Position numbers and translations under genes: made by a program. Below the pieces are notes generated by a model. It was given only the letters and a program-made list of their open reading frames with translations, made no database searches and was not told the origin of the DNA. Positions 1-7,448 of a stretch of 45,613 nucleotides of DNA are shown here, in pieces. The DNA comes from Streptomyces sp. MBT53 (GTDB taxonomy: Bacteria > Actinomycetota > Actinomycetes > Streptomycetales > Streptomycetaceae): positions 1 through 45,613 of the forward strand of contig NZ_JAEQAZ010000098.1 in the NCBI RefSeq assembly GCF_016654115.1, read 5' to 3'. The number at the start of each line of letters is the position of its first letter. Position 1 is the first letter of the stretch.

Positions 1-420
1 GGGCAGCGGGCGTACGAGATGGTGGCCGTTGAACTCCCCGAGGTGGGCGGCGGCTTCACGGTAGTCGTCCGCCGTCCACTCGCCCTCGGACTCGTCGATC
101 CGTTCCAGGCGCAGCGCCACGCGGCCGTCGGGCCGGCGTTCGACGGCCAGGGGCCGTGGTGGGCGCAGCGGCAGTCCCACGGCAGGCGGCCACTCGCCCG
201 AGGCGACGGCCTCGTAGAACCGCTGTTCGCGGGCCCAGTAGTGGCAGTCGCCCTCGTCCCGCCCGGTCCCCGGTCCCATGCCGTGCACATTGCCCGCGTC
301 CGGGGAGAGCACCTTCAGCACGTGCGCGGGCAGGCCGTCGCCGGCCGGTATCCGCGTCACCCCCTCGGTGGAGGAGCCGAAGTGCCGCAGTGCCACGGAG
401 GCGTCCGCGGGGCCGCTCAA
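1..420 (-). CDS. Phosphotransferase (APH/kinase-like) family protein, 3' part cut by window edge
   Basis: The minus-strand frame is open from 420 to the window edge, so only the N-terminal ~140 residues are present. Family-like stretches are LKVLSPDAGN (start of the N-lobe), HYWAREQRFYEAV and the helix LGEFNGHHL near the visible end. These resemble the N-lobe of aminoglycoside-phosphotransferase-fold proteins common in Streptomyces. The catalytic loop lies outside the window, so activity cannot be judged. A TTG at 420 overlaps the stop of the upstream GNAT gene (TTGA). A GTG about 10 codons further in is the alternative start. It is the last visible gene of the minus-strand operon that begins at 4725. 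A substrate cannot be assigned; resistance or tailoring phosphorylation are both possible. Confidence 0.6.
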   Translation of the reverse strand, partial: MSGPADASVALRHFGSSTEGVTRIPAGDGLPAHVLKVLSPDAGNVHGMGPGTGRDEGDCHYWAREQRFYEAVASGEWPPAVGLPLRPPRPLAVERRPDGRVALRLERIDESEGEWTADDYREAAAHLGEFNGHHLVRPLP

Positions 421-1089
421 CGCGTCCGCACCAGGCTCGTGAGCCGCTCGCGCAGCTGCGGCCACTCCTGGGCGAGCACGCTGTAGACGGCGTTGTCCCG
501 GACGGCTCCGTCGTACCCGGCCTGGGCCTGGCGCAGCACTCCGTCCAGGTGGGCGCCGAGCCTCTCCAGTGCCCTTCGGGAGCGTTCGTTGCGCGCGTCG
601 GTGCGGAAGGTGACGCGATGCAGCCGCCAGCGGTCGAAGGCGACGTCGAGCAGTAGCAGTTTCGCCTCGCGGTTGACGCCGGTGCGCTGGGCGTCGTGGG
701 CGAGCCAGGTGTATCCGATCCGTCCGTTCGTCCGGCTGCCAGGCGGGGCGGGTGCGGTGTTCCTGGCGCCAGCGCCAGTGCTCGAAGTAGCAGAAGCGGG
801 TGGTGCCCACGACGCGGTCGTCCGCCCGGGAGAGGACGGCGAACGGCACCGCCTCCCGGGCGGCACGCGCCGCCCGGGCCCGCTCGACGTAGGCGTGCAT
901 GCCGACCGGGTCCGCGGGCACGTCCGTGAACCGGAACAGTCCCCGGTGCCCCTGCGCGGCCGAGACCAACGACGGGACGTGTCCGGCGGTCAGCGGCAGG
1001 AGCCGGACCAGCTTTCCCTCCAGCGCGGGGACGTCGAAGAAGTCCGCCTGCCCGCAGGGCACGTCCCGTTGCACAGGCGTGGATCTCAC
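417..1089 (-). pseudogene. GNAT (RimJ/RimL-type) N-acetyltransferase with an apparent frameshift
   Basis: The gene reads in two frames. From GTG at 1089, overlapping the previous stop as GTGA, the frame gives a normal N-terminus (FFDVPALEGKLVRLLPLTAG ... VVGTTRFCYFEHWRW) down to about 721. The conserved continuation IGYTWLAHDAQRTGVNREAK, then LRERLTSLVRTR, lies in another frame from 719 to 417. A one-base shift near 720 joins the two into a ~223-residue protein of ordinary family length. The residues on both sides match the RimJ/RimL acetyltransferase pattern, so the break is either a real inactivating indel or a sequencing error. If intact, it would acetylate an amine using acetyl-CoA. Its position in the E1-ACP operon suggests tailoring or self-protection, which is inference. 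Confidence 0.7.
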
Positions 1090-2351
1090 CGGGTGCCGCC
1101 CGTGTGCAGGAAAGGCGAACCGCCCGACGGAGCGGTACCGGTCCCGGCCAGCCGGACCTCGCGGTCCAGCAGGGCGAGCCGTCCGTTGGCGAGCAGCAGC
1201 CGGTCGTTGGAGTACATCATGGAGGCCGAACGCAGGTCCCGGAACGCCCGCTCCAGAGGGGTGTGCGGAGAGCGGGTGTACCCATGGTGCAGTCCCGCGA
1301 TGGAGACCAGGTCGTTCACCGCCTCGAAGGCGGTCTCGGAGACCAGTACCTTGAGCCCGTTGATGTGGAGTTGGAAGGCGGGGTCGGAGAAGCGTCCGGG
1401 CCCGTCCTCCTCGCGGGCTCGCAGTTCCTCGTACTCCACCAGGCACGTCCGGAGGAAGGCCGCCGCCCCGTCCAGCCGCAGCCGTGCCCGGGCCAGGTCG
1501 TGCACGGTGAGGTCGGACAGCCCCCGTCGGGCCCGCACGCCGGGATCGCGCAGCAGCGCGACCACACGGGCCAGCGAGCCCTGGGCGATGCCCAGCCAGA
1601 CGCTGGACCAGGCGAGGTGGCCCACGGGCACGAGCGTGGCCACGGCCACCGGAGGAAAGCCGCCCGGGCCACCGATCAGCTGGTGCTCGGCCAGCCTGGC
1701 CCGCAGCCGCAGGCCCACGCTGGCCGTGCCGCGCATCCCGAGGGTCTCCCAGCCGGAGCGAAACTCGACCTGGGCGTCCCGGCGGGGTACGAACGCCAGG
1801 GACACGTCGTTGTCCTGGCTGTCGGCGCCGGTGCGCATGGTGACGAGGTAGGCGTCGGCCTCCATCCCGGCCGTCACCACCGGGGCGTCCCGCTCCAGCA
1901 GCAGCCCGTCGTCGTCCGCGCCGAGCGGGGCGCGTGCGGACAGCAGGTGTCCGCCCTTGCCCGCCTCCGTGGTGATCGACGCCAGCAGGCAGTCGCCGGC
2001 GGCCACGGCGGGCAGCACCTGCTCGCGCAGGGTCTCCCCGCCGTGCGCCACGAGGGTCGCCACCTGCTGGCAGTGCATGGCCCAGATCATCGCCGTGGAC
2101 GCGCAGCCGTGCCCCAGCAGTCGGCCGACGGCCGACATGTCGGCGAGGCCGAGGTCCGGCCCGCCGTAGCGGCGGGGCACCAGGAGACCCAGCAGGCCGG
2201 TCTCACGCAGGCGCTGCACATGGACCGCGGGGAAGGACGCGGACTCGTCGGTCTTGGGCGCCGTACGGCCGAACTCCTCGGCGAGGTCGCGGGCCAGGAC
2301 GCGCGCCTCCTCCGCGGTGGCGACCGGTGGCGCGCCGGACGGCGAGCTCAC
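1086..2351 (-). CDS. Acyl-CoA dehydrogenase family flavoprotein
   Basis: About 421 residues. The GTG at 2351 overlaps the stop of the ACP gene (GTGA), which fixes the start; the frame is open further upstream but that part lies inside the ACP gene. Recognisable parts are an N-terminal helical domain (VQRLRETGLLGLLVPRRYGG), a mid beta-domain with WETLGMRGTAS, and a C-terminal four-helix region (GLHHGYTRSPHTPLERAFRDLRSA). This order matches acyl-CoA dehydrogenases that use FAD, including those acting on carrier-protein-bound acyl groups in biosynthetic clusters. No clear catalytic glutamate could be placed by eye. Tight coupling to the ACP suggests that it oxidises or hydroxylates an acyl-ACP delivered by the fused E1 enzyme; this is inference. 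Confidence 0.85.
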   Translation of the reverse strand: MSSPSGAPPVATAEEARVLARDLAEEFGRTAPKTDESASFPAVHVQRLRETGLLGLLVPRRYGGPDLGLADMSAVGRLLGHGCASTAMIWAMHCQQVATLVAHGGETLREQVLPAVAAGDCLLASITTEAGKGGHLLSARAPLGADDDGLLLERDAPVVTAGMEADAYLVTMRTGADSQDNDVSLAFVPRRDAQVEFRSGWETLGMRGTASVGLRLRARLAEHQLIGGPGGFPPVAVATLVPVGHLAWSSVWLGIAQGSLARVVALLRDPGVRARRGLSDLTVHDLARARLRLDGAAAFLRTCLVEYEELRAREEDGPGRFSDPAFQLHINGLKVLVSETAFEAVNDLVSIAGLHHGYTRSPHTPLERAFRDLRSASMMYSNDRLLLANGRLALLDREVRLAGTGTAPSGGSPFLHTGGTR

Positions 2352-2623
2352 CGCGTCTGCCTCAGTTCGAGCACTGTGGCCCACAGCGAACCCGTCGTGC
2401 TGAACCGCTCCGCGGTCAGCAACTCCTCCGGGAAGGTGAGCTCCAGGGCTTCCTCCAGGGCCAGCATCAGGGAGATGGAACCGAGCGAGTCCAGGCCGTA
2501 GGAGCTGAGGGGGACGTCCGGCTCGGGGTGCTGTCCCGGTTCCAGACCCGGCAGGTACTCCCGTACGACGGCGAGGAACTCGGCGGTGGGAGTCTGTGTG
2601 GTGGCGTTCGCCATGTCCGTCAC
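2348..2623 (-). CDS. Acyl carrier protein
   Basis: A 91-residue stand-alone carrier protein. The phosphopantetheine site is Ser46 in GLDSLGS, followed by a typical helix II (ISLMLALEEALELTF). The GTG at 2623 overlaps the E1 stop; an ATG three codons later (2614) is the alternative. Overlaps on both sides (E1 upstream, acyl-CoA-dehydrogenase-like gene downstream) imply translational coupling and a shared pathway. In pyruvate-dehydrogenase-like loading systems known from tetrahydroisoquinoline antibiotic clusters, a thiamine-dependent E1-type enzyme feeds a two-carbon unit to a carrier protein. This ACP may play that receiving role in place of a lipoyl domain. The acyl group itself cannot be read from sequence. 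Confidence 0.9.
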   Translation of the reverse strand: MTDMANATTQTPTAEFLAVVREYLPGLEPGQHPEPDVPLSSYGLDSLGSISLMLALEEALELTFPEELLTAERFSTTGSLWATVLELRQTR

Positions 2624-4725
2624 TGTTCTTCTTCTCCCGTGGTCTCGGGGGTGGAGTCGTGGCCGATGAGCCGCAGTGCGGCGCGGACGACGTCCGCCGC
2701 GCCGAGTACCGCCTGGCTCTCCAGCTCGCGGGCGACGGGCTGCACATCGGCGCAGGCCAGCGTCGTCAGCCGGGCGCCGGGGGCGCGTTCATGGAGTTCT
2801 GCGGCCAGACGCGGTCCGAGGGCCTGGCTGCGGGCGGCGGGGTCCACGAAGACGGCGCGGCGGGTGCGCCGCACCGACTCCTCCAGCGTCGTCCAGTCCA
2901 TGGCCGGCAGGTCCAGGGCGCGCAGATCCACCACGTCGGCCCGCACGCCCCCGGCCGAGAGCCGTTCGGCGGCCTCGGCGGCCCAGGAGACGCCCAGTCC
3001 GTAGGTGAACAGGCTCACGTCGTCGCCGGTGCGCAACACTCTCGCGCCCTCCAGGGGAAGACGTGCCTCGAAGTCCTCCTCGGACAGCTCGTGCACCTGG
3101 TCGTACAGGGGCGAGAACTCCACGATGAGGACCGGATCCTCGTCCTCCAGCGCGGAGTTGAGGACACCGACGTACTCCCGGGCGTCGGCCGGTGCGTGCA
3201 CCCGCCAGCCCGGGAAGGAGGCGAACAGGCCGACGGGGTTCAGCCCGTGCTGCGGGCCGTAGCCGAGCCCGGTCGGCACCTTGGTCCGTACGACGACGGG
3301 TGCCTTGGCGGTGTTGCCGTACAACGCCCGCATGATGCCTATGTGGTTGAACAGCTGGTCGGCCGCGACCAGCGCGAAACTGCCGTACATCAGCTCGACC
3401 AACGGGCGGACCCCGGCCATCGCGGCACCGCCGGCCAGTCCGGTGAACGCGGCCTCCGAGATGGGCATGTCGAGAATCCGGGTGCCCACGAGCGCCGGGT
3501 CGAGCCGCCCGGTCCGGGCGAGTACGCCGCCCGGTTTGGCGACCTCCTCGCCCAGGAACACCATGTTCCCGGTGCGGCGCAGGGCGCGAGCGATGCCTTC
3601 GCCGACGGCCTCCTGGAAGGTCATGCTGCGCAGCGTCCCGGTGCCCCCGCCGCGTCGGGCGGCGGGACGGCCGACGGATCCCGGTGCGCGCAGGAGTCTT
3701 ACGGGGTCCAGGGGTTCCGGGTGTTCGGTCCGGGTGCTGTCCACCACCGCGAAGACGGCGGTCACGGCGTCGTACGCCCGAGCCGCGACTGCCTGGTTCT
3801 CGGCGTCGCACAGCACGTCCCGCGCCAGCAGGACGCGCGGCAGCGAGGCCAGCGGGTCGCGCCGCAGCCAGGTCTCCTCCTCGGCGGCGTTGCGGTAGCC
3901 GGCCGTGCTGCCGGTCAGTCCGCCGGTGTGGTCCAGGTGGCGGTACGTCTCGACCTCCAGCAGGGCCGGTCCCTCGCCTGCGCGCACGGAATCCACCAGG
4001 GTGCGAGCGGCGGTCAGCAGAGCGGCGACCTCGTCGCCCGGAACGTGCGCCGAGCGCAGGCCGTGCGCGCTCCCCTGGGTGGCGAGCGGCAGGACGGCCG
4101 ACACCTCGGCGGGTCGGGTGGCCTCCGCGTAGCCGTTGTTCTCCACGACGATCAGCAGCGGCAGGTTCAGGATCTTGGCCAGGTTGGCCGTCTCGTGGAA
4201 CGTGCCTTGATTGACGGCCCCGTCACCGATGAAGCACACGGCGCAGCCGCCGGTGTTCTGCAGGGACTGCGCGAAGGCGAGCCCCGCGGCCAGCGGGACC
4301 CCGCCGCCGACGATGGCGGTGGAGCCCGTGAAGCCGACCTCCGCATCCCGCAGGTGCATGGACCCGCCGGCCCCGCGGCCCACGCCCGTGGTCAGCCCCA
4401 TGATCTCCGCGAACGACCCGGCCAGGTGCTTGGCCACGGTCTCGGGCAGCGGATCGGTGAGCGGGTCCCAACTGGCGGGGAGCGTGCCCGTCAGCGTACG
4501 GACCAGAAAGTGGTGGTGGGAGCGATGGCTGCCCAGCACATGGTCGTCGGGTCCGAGACAGCGCGCCACGGTGGCGGCCACCGCCTCCTGCCCCACGGCC
4601 GTGTGCACCGGGCCGGAGACCTCGCCGCGCTCCGCCCGCTGCAGCAAAGCGGTCTCGAAGCATCGCACGAAATGCATGTCGAACAGCAGCCGAAGTAATT
4701 CTGGCCGGTCAATACCGGCATACAT
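2620..4725 (-). CDS. Fused E1 alpha/beta thiamine-diphosphate dehydrogenase (pyruvate/2-oxoacid dehydrogenase type)
   Basis: About 701 residues joining two chains that are usually separate. The first half is E1-alpha-like: it starts MYAGIDRPELLRLL, has VSGPVHTAVGQEAV, and carries the thiamine-diphosphate motif GDGAVNQGTFHETAN ending ...VVENN. The second half is E1-beta-like from about residue 375 (MTFQEAVGEGIARAL, VFLGEEV, PISEAAFTGLAGGAAM). ATG 4725 matches the usual E1-alpha N-terminus; an in-frame GTG lies ten codons upstream, and the longer open frame above that is intergenic. It would decarboxylate a 2-oxoacid, or accept a ketose-derived two-carbon unit, and pass it to an acceptor. No lipoyl E2 is nearby but an ACP follows directly. 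Substrate is unknown. Confidence 0.9.
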   Translation of the reverse strand: MYAGIDRPELLRLLFDMHFVRCFETALLQRAERGEVSGPVHTAVGQEAVAATVARCLGPDDHVLGSHRSHHHFLVRTLTGTLPASWDPLTDPLPETVAKHLAGSFAEIMGLTTGVGRGAGGSMHLRDAEVGFTGSTAIVGGGVPLAAGLAFAQSLQNTGGCAVCFIGDGAVNQGTFHETANLAKILNLPLLIVVENNGYAEATRPAEVSAVLPLATQGSAHGLRSAHVPGDEVAALLTAARTLVDSVRAGEGPALLEVETYRHLDHTGGLTGSTAGYRNAAEEETWLRRDPLASLPRVLLARDVLCDAENQAVAARAYDAVTAVFAVVDSTRTEHPEPLDPVRLLRAPGSVGRPAARRGGGTGTLRSMTFQEAVGEGIARALRRTGNMVFLGEEVAKPGGVLARTGRLDPALVGTRILDMPISEAAFTGLAGGAAMAGVRPLVELMYGSFALVAADQLFNHIGIMRALYGNTAKAPVVVRTKVPTGLGYGPQHGLNPVGLFASFPGWRVHAPADAREYVGVLNSALEDEDPVLIVEFSPLYDQVHELSEEDFEARLPLEGARVLRTGDDVSLFTYGLGVSWAAEAAERLSAGGVRADVVDLRALDLPAMDWTTLEESVRRTRRAVFVDPAARSQALGPRLAAELHERAPGARLTTLACADVQPVARELESQAVLGAADVVRAALRLIGHDSTPETTGEEEQ

Positions 4726-5225
4726 GCCCAGGTTCTCTCGAAAGTGGGTCACCGGGCCTAAAGACGCATAGGTGTTTCCTAGCAAGTCGCTTGTCCTGTC
4801 CCCTGTGGAAAGGCTGTGAATCCCAGCCCCGCCCCGTTCAATGCCGACCTTGCTGTGAGCGATGGCGGGCACTTTAACCATGTGCTCCGGCGAGCCGCCA
4901 TAACGTGTCCACAATGTGAACAGCCAAGCAAAGCAATGGCGTTGATCGCCGAATGTGGACAGTGGGACCCTCGACCGTAATGCGGTCGTGATGGTAAGTT
5001 CCCCCTCGCTCGAACCAGTTCCATGCTTTGAGACCGCCCTGTCCTCCCCGATTTGCGGGGTAATCCTGAGCGCATCACGGACAGCTGTGCGGAAGCGGAA
5101 TACGTAATTCCTGGTTCCAGTCTTTCCCGAGCCCATCCGCACGCCGGAGGCGCGGGAAGTGCTGCGCATAACTGAGCCGAACACCATGGGGGAATGATGA
5201 GCTGCGGCACGAGGCGTGCGGCCTC
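4726..5225. promoter_or_regulatory. Divergent promoter region between the E1 operon and the FAD-oxidase operon, with several inverted repeats
   Basis: Five hundred bases without a convincing gene. Three inverted repeats are visible: TGTCCACA at 4906-4913 pairing with TGTGGACA at 4954-4961; CGACCG at 4972-4977 with CGGTCG at 4983-4988; and CCCCG at 5046-5050 with CGGGG at 5056-5060. These could be operators or 5' leader hairpins of the two divergent operons. The TTCGG-N6-CCGAA motif found elsewhere in the cluster was not seen here, so this pair of operons may be controlled differently. No -10/-35 pair could be assigned with confidence. Confidence 0.45.
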
Positions 5226-6461
5226 ATGAGCGAGTGCGCGGACGCCGTCGTCGTCGGCGGCGGGGTCAACGGTGCCTGCGTCGCCTACCACCTGGCGGAG
5301 CTGGGTGCGCGCCGGGTCGTGGTGCTGGACGCCGGTAACCCGGACGCGGCCACCGCCCGCTCGGGGGCCATGCTGACGCTCCATCACCACGACCTGGCCG
5401 ACTCGCTGTTGGCACACGCCGGGTTACGGAGTCTGCGGGAGTTCACCGAACGGACCGGCTTGCCCACCGGGTTCACCCGCTGCGGCATCGTCCAGCTGTT
5501 TCCGCTCCGGTTCACCGACGCGGTCCGCCGCAACGTGCGGCGGCAGCAGGAGGCCGGTATCCCGATCGGGGTGCTTTCGCCCGCCGAACTCGGCGAACTG
5601 CTGCCCGCGGGCACGTTCGACGACGTCGGCTGTGCCGTCGTGGAACCGGAGAGCGGGTACGCCGCACCGTCGACGACGACCCGCTCCTATCTCCGGGCCG
5701 CCCTCCGGGCGGGAGCCGTCCTGCACCGGACGGCCGCCCACGGGCTCGTCGTGAACCGCGGCCGCGTCACAGGCGTACGTACCGGCCGGGGAAGGATCCG
5801 GGCCCCGGTCGTGGTGGTCGCGGCGGGCGCCTGGTCGCCGGAACTGCTCGCCGGGGCAGGAGTGGAACTGGCCCTGAACACACGCCGGGTGCGGATAGCC
5901 CGGTTCCGGGTCGCACCCGGTGCGTGGCGGGGACGACCGGTCCTGCTGGACCAGGTCCGCAGCAGCTGGATCCGCCCGGACACCGAGGAGACCGTCCTCG
6001 CCGGACTGGAGCTGGGCCTGCCCGCTCCGTACCCCTCGCCCGGGGAGAAGGGCATCGAGCCCTGGTACAGCAACCTCTGCCGCGGCCGGCTCACCGAGCG
6101 CTTCCCCGTCCTCGGCGGGGCCCGCGAGGACGGTGGGTGGTCCGGTCTGATCAGCATGAGCCCGGACGGCAGACCGGTGGCCGATCGTCTCGCGGAGGTC
6201 GACGGCCTCTACTGCGTGGCCGGTGACAGCGGCACCTCGTTCAAGCTGGCGCCCGTCATGGGCAAACGCCTGGCCGAGTGGATCGTCGAGGGCGCGCCCC
6301 GCGGCCCGGACCTCGCCCCGCTGACCCGGTCCCGCCTGCCCACCGCCCGGCCGTCCGACGGCTACGGACGTTTCAGCAGCGCCGCGAAGCTCGCCCGTGA
6401 GATCCGCCGGTCGCGGCAGCCCATCACGAACAGCCAAGAGGTCGATCGACGTGACAGTTGA
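5226..6461 (+). CDS. FAD-dependent amine/amino-acid oxidase (DAO family)
   Basis: 411 residues. The N-terminal dinucleotide fold (VVVGGGVNGACVAYHLAELG, then VVVLDA) binds FAD. The C-terminal FAD-contacting segment is GLYCVAGDSGTSFKLAPVMG, as in the glycine/D-amino-acid/sarcosine oxidase family. Such enzymes oxidise a C-N bond to an imine, with oxygen as acceptor. ATG 5226 is the first good start after the divergent promoter; the ribosome binding site is weak. The stop overlaps the next gene by 11 bases. As first gene of the carrier-protein operon it could oxidise a free or carrier-bound amino acid, or act late on the released product. The ProC-like reductase in the neighbouring operon could act on such an imine; this link is inference. 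Confidence 0.85.
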   Translation: MSECADAVVVGGGVNGACVAYHLAELGARRVVVLDAGNPDAATARSGAMLTLHHHDLADSLLAHAGLRSLREFTERTGLPTGFTRCGIVQLFPLRFTDAVRRNVRRQQEAGIPIGVLSPAELGELLPAGTFDDVGCAVVEPESGYAAPSTTTRSYLRAALRAGAVLHRTAAHGLVVNRGRVTGVRTGRGRIRAPVVVVAAGAWSPELLAGAGVELALNTRRVRIARFRVAPGAWRGRPVLLDQVRSSWIRPDTEETVLAGLELGLPAPYPSPGEKGIEPWYSNLCRGRLTERFPVLGGAREDGGWSGLISMSPDGRPVADRLAEVDGLYCVAGDSGTSFKLAPVMGKRLAEWIVEGAPRGPDLAPLTRSRLPTARPSDGYGRFSSAAKLAREIRRSRQPITNSQEVDRRDS

Positions 6462-7446
6462 CGAGACAAGAATCATCCCCGTGGCGGCGAACGTACCGGA
6501 CGCCCCCTGGCTCAACTGCGACAACGCCCATCTGGCGGCCCTCCAGCAGTTCTACGGCGTCCCCGCACCGTCCGCCGCCGTGGGCATGCAGTGGTCCTTC
6601 GCCCTTCCCTCCACCGACGCGGTCCCGGTCACACTGCGCGTCCCCGTGCTGGAGGCCGTCGCCCTGGAGACCGGGCTCGTCCTGGAGCGGCAGCGACTGG
6701 ACGACGGCCCCGGCTACTACGACGCCGTGCGCGCACTGCTCGCCGAGGGCACCCCGCTCATCATCTACGGCGACGCCTTCCACATGCCCTGGCTGCCGTA
6801 CTTCGGCCACGACAGCTCCGCACATCCGACAGTCCTCGTCGGCGCCACCGACGAGGAGTTCCACCTCGTGGAGGCGTACACCAACAGCACACCGTGGGGG
6901 AAGGTCGTCCCCGGCCCGGCCCGGGTCTCGCGCGCGGAGTTCGAAAAGCTCGTGGAGGCCCTCCCACCCGGACAGCGCGGCGAGATCATCGCCCTGACGG
7001 GACGGTGTACGGCGCGCCCCGCGAACCCGGCCGGGACGCTGCGCGCCAACGCCCGCTCGATCCTGGACCGCGTGGGAGAACACGGTGACCTGACCGCGTA
7101 CGCCGAGTGGGCCCGCGAACACGCCGCCGACGCCCGGGCCATGGCTCTGTACGACCTCGGCTGTTGGGAGGTGACCCGGGCCCGGAGCTGTCACGCCGTC
7201 TGGCTGGGGAGGCTCTCCGACACCTGCCCGGAACTGCTCCCGCCCGGCCTCGTGCGCCGCTTCCACGAGGAGATCGACCTGGTGTGGCGCAGGGCCTCGC
7301 AGTTCGCCTTCGTCAATGCGCAGCGGGTCGCCAAGGGTGCCAAGCCCTCCTTCGTCAGCCCCGATCTGCTCTCGGGCAGGTTGGCCGAGGCCGAGCTGTC
7401 CTTCGCCCGGGACCTGCTGGCCCGGCTCGACGCGTGTGGGGTGTGA
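6451..7446 (+). CDS. BtrH-like (butirosin biosynthesis protein H N-terminal type) cysteine-dependent acyltransferase or hydrolase candidate
   Basis: 331 residues from GTG 6451, which has AAGAGG about nine bases upstream and overlaps the preceding stop. The N-terminal half has the layout of BtrH_N / C39-like folds: Cys23 in PWLNCDNAHLAALQQFYGV, the segment LIIYGDAFHMPWLPYFGH, His125 in SSAHPTVLVGA and Glu141 in FHLVEAYTN. The second half is helical and resembles the region that follows BtrH_N. In butirosin synthesis BtrH moves an acyl group from an ACP to an amine. A carrier protein, an adenylating enzyme and a BtrK-like decarboxylase in the same operon support a similar role. With no classical leader peptidase in the cluster, release of product from the scaffold peptide is an alternative. 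The family call is by eye. Confidence 0.65.
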   Translation: MTVDETRIIPVAANVPDAPWLNCDNAHLAALQQFYGVPAPSAAVGMQWSFALPSTDAVPVTLRVPVLEAVALETGLVLERQRLDDGPGYYDAVRALLAEGTPLIIYGDAFHMPWLPYFGHDSSAHPTVLVGATDEEFHLVEAYTNSTPWGKVVPGPARVSRAEFEKLVEALPPGQRGEIIALTGRCTARPANPAGTLRANARSILDRVGEHGDLTAYAEWAREHAADARAMALYDLGCWEVTRARSCHAVWLGRLSDTCPELLPPGLVRRFHEEIDLVWRRASQFAFVNAQRVAKGAKPSFVSPDLLSGRLAEAELSFARDLLARLDACGV

Positions 7447-7448
7447 GC

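Noticed and set aside
2596..4698. Plus-strand 700-codon frame opposite the fused E1 gene
   Set aside because: The translation is Gly/Gln/His-rich with no motif, typical of an antisense shadow of a real high-GC gene.
4726..5187. N-terminal extension of the E1 protein up to 5187
   Set aside because: The added residues show no family similarity and the DNA there has intergenic composition; the conserved E1-alpha start is at 4725.
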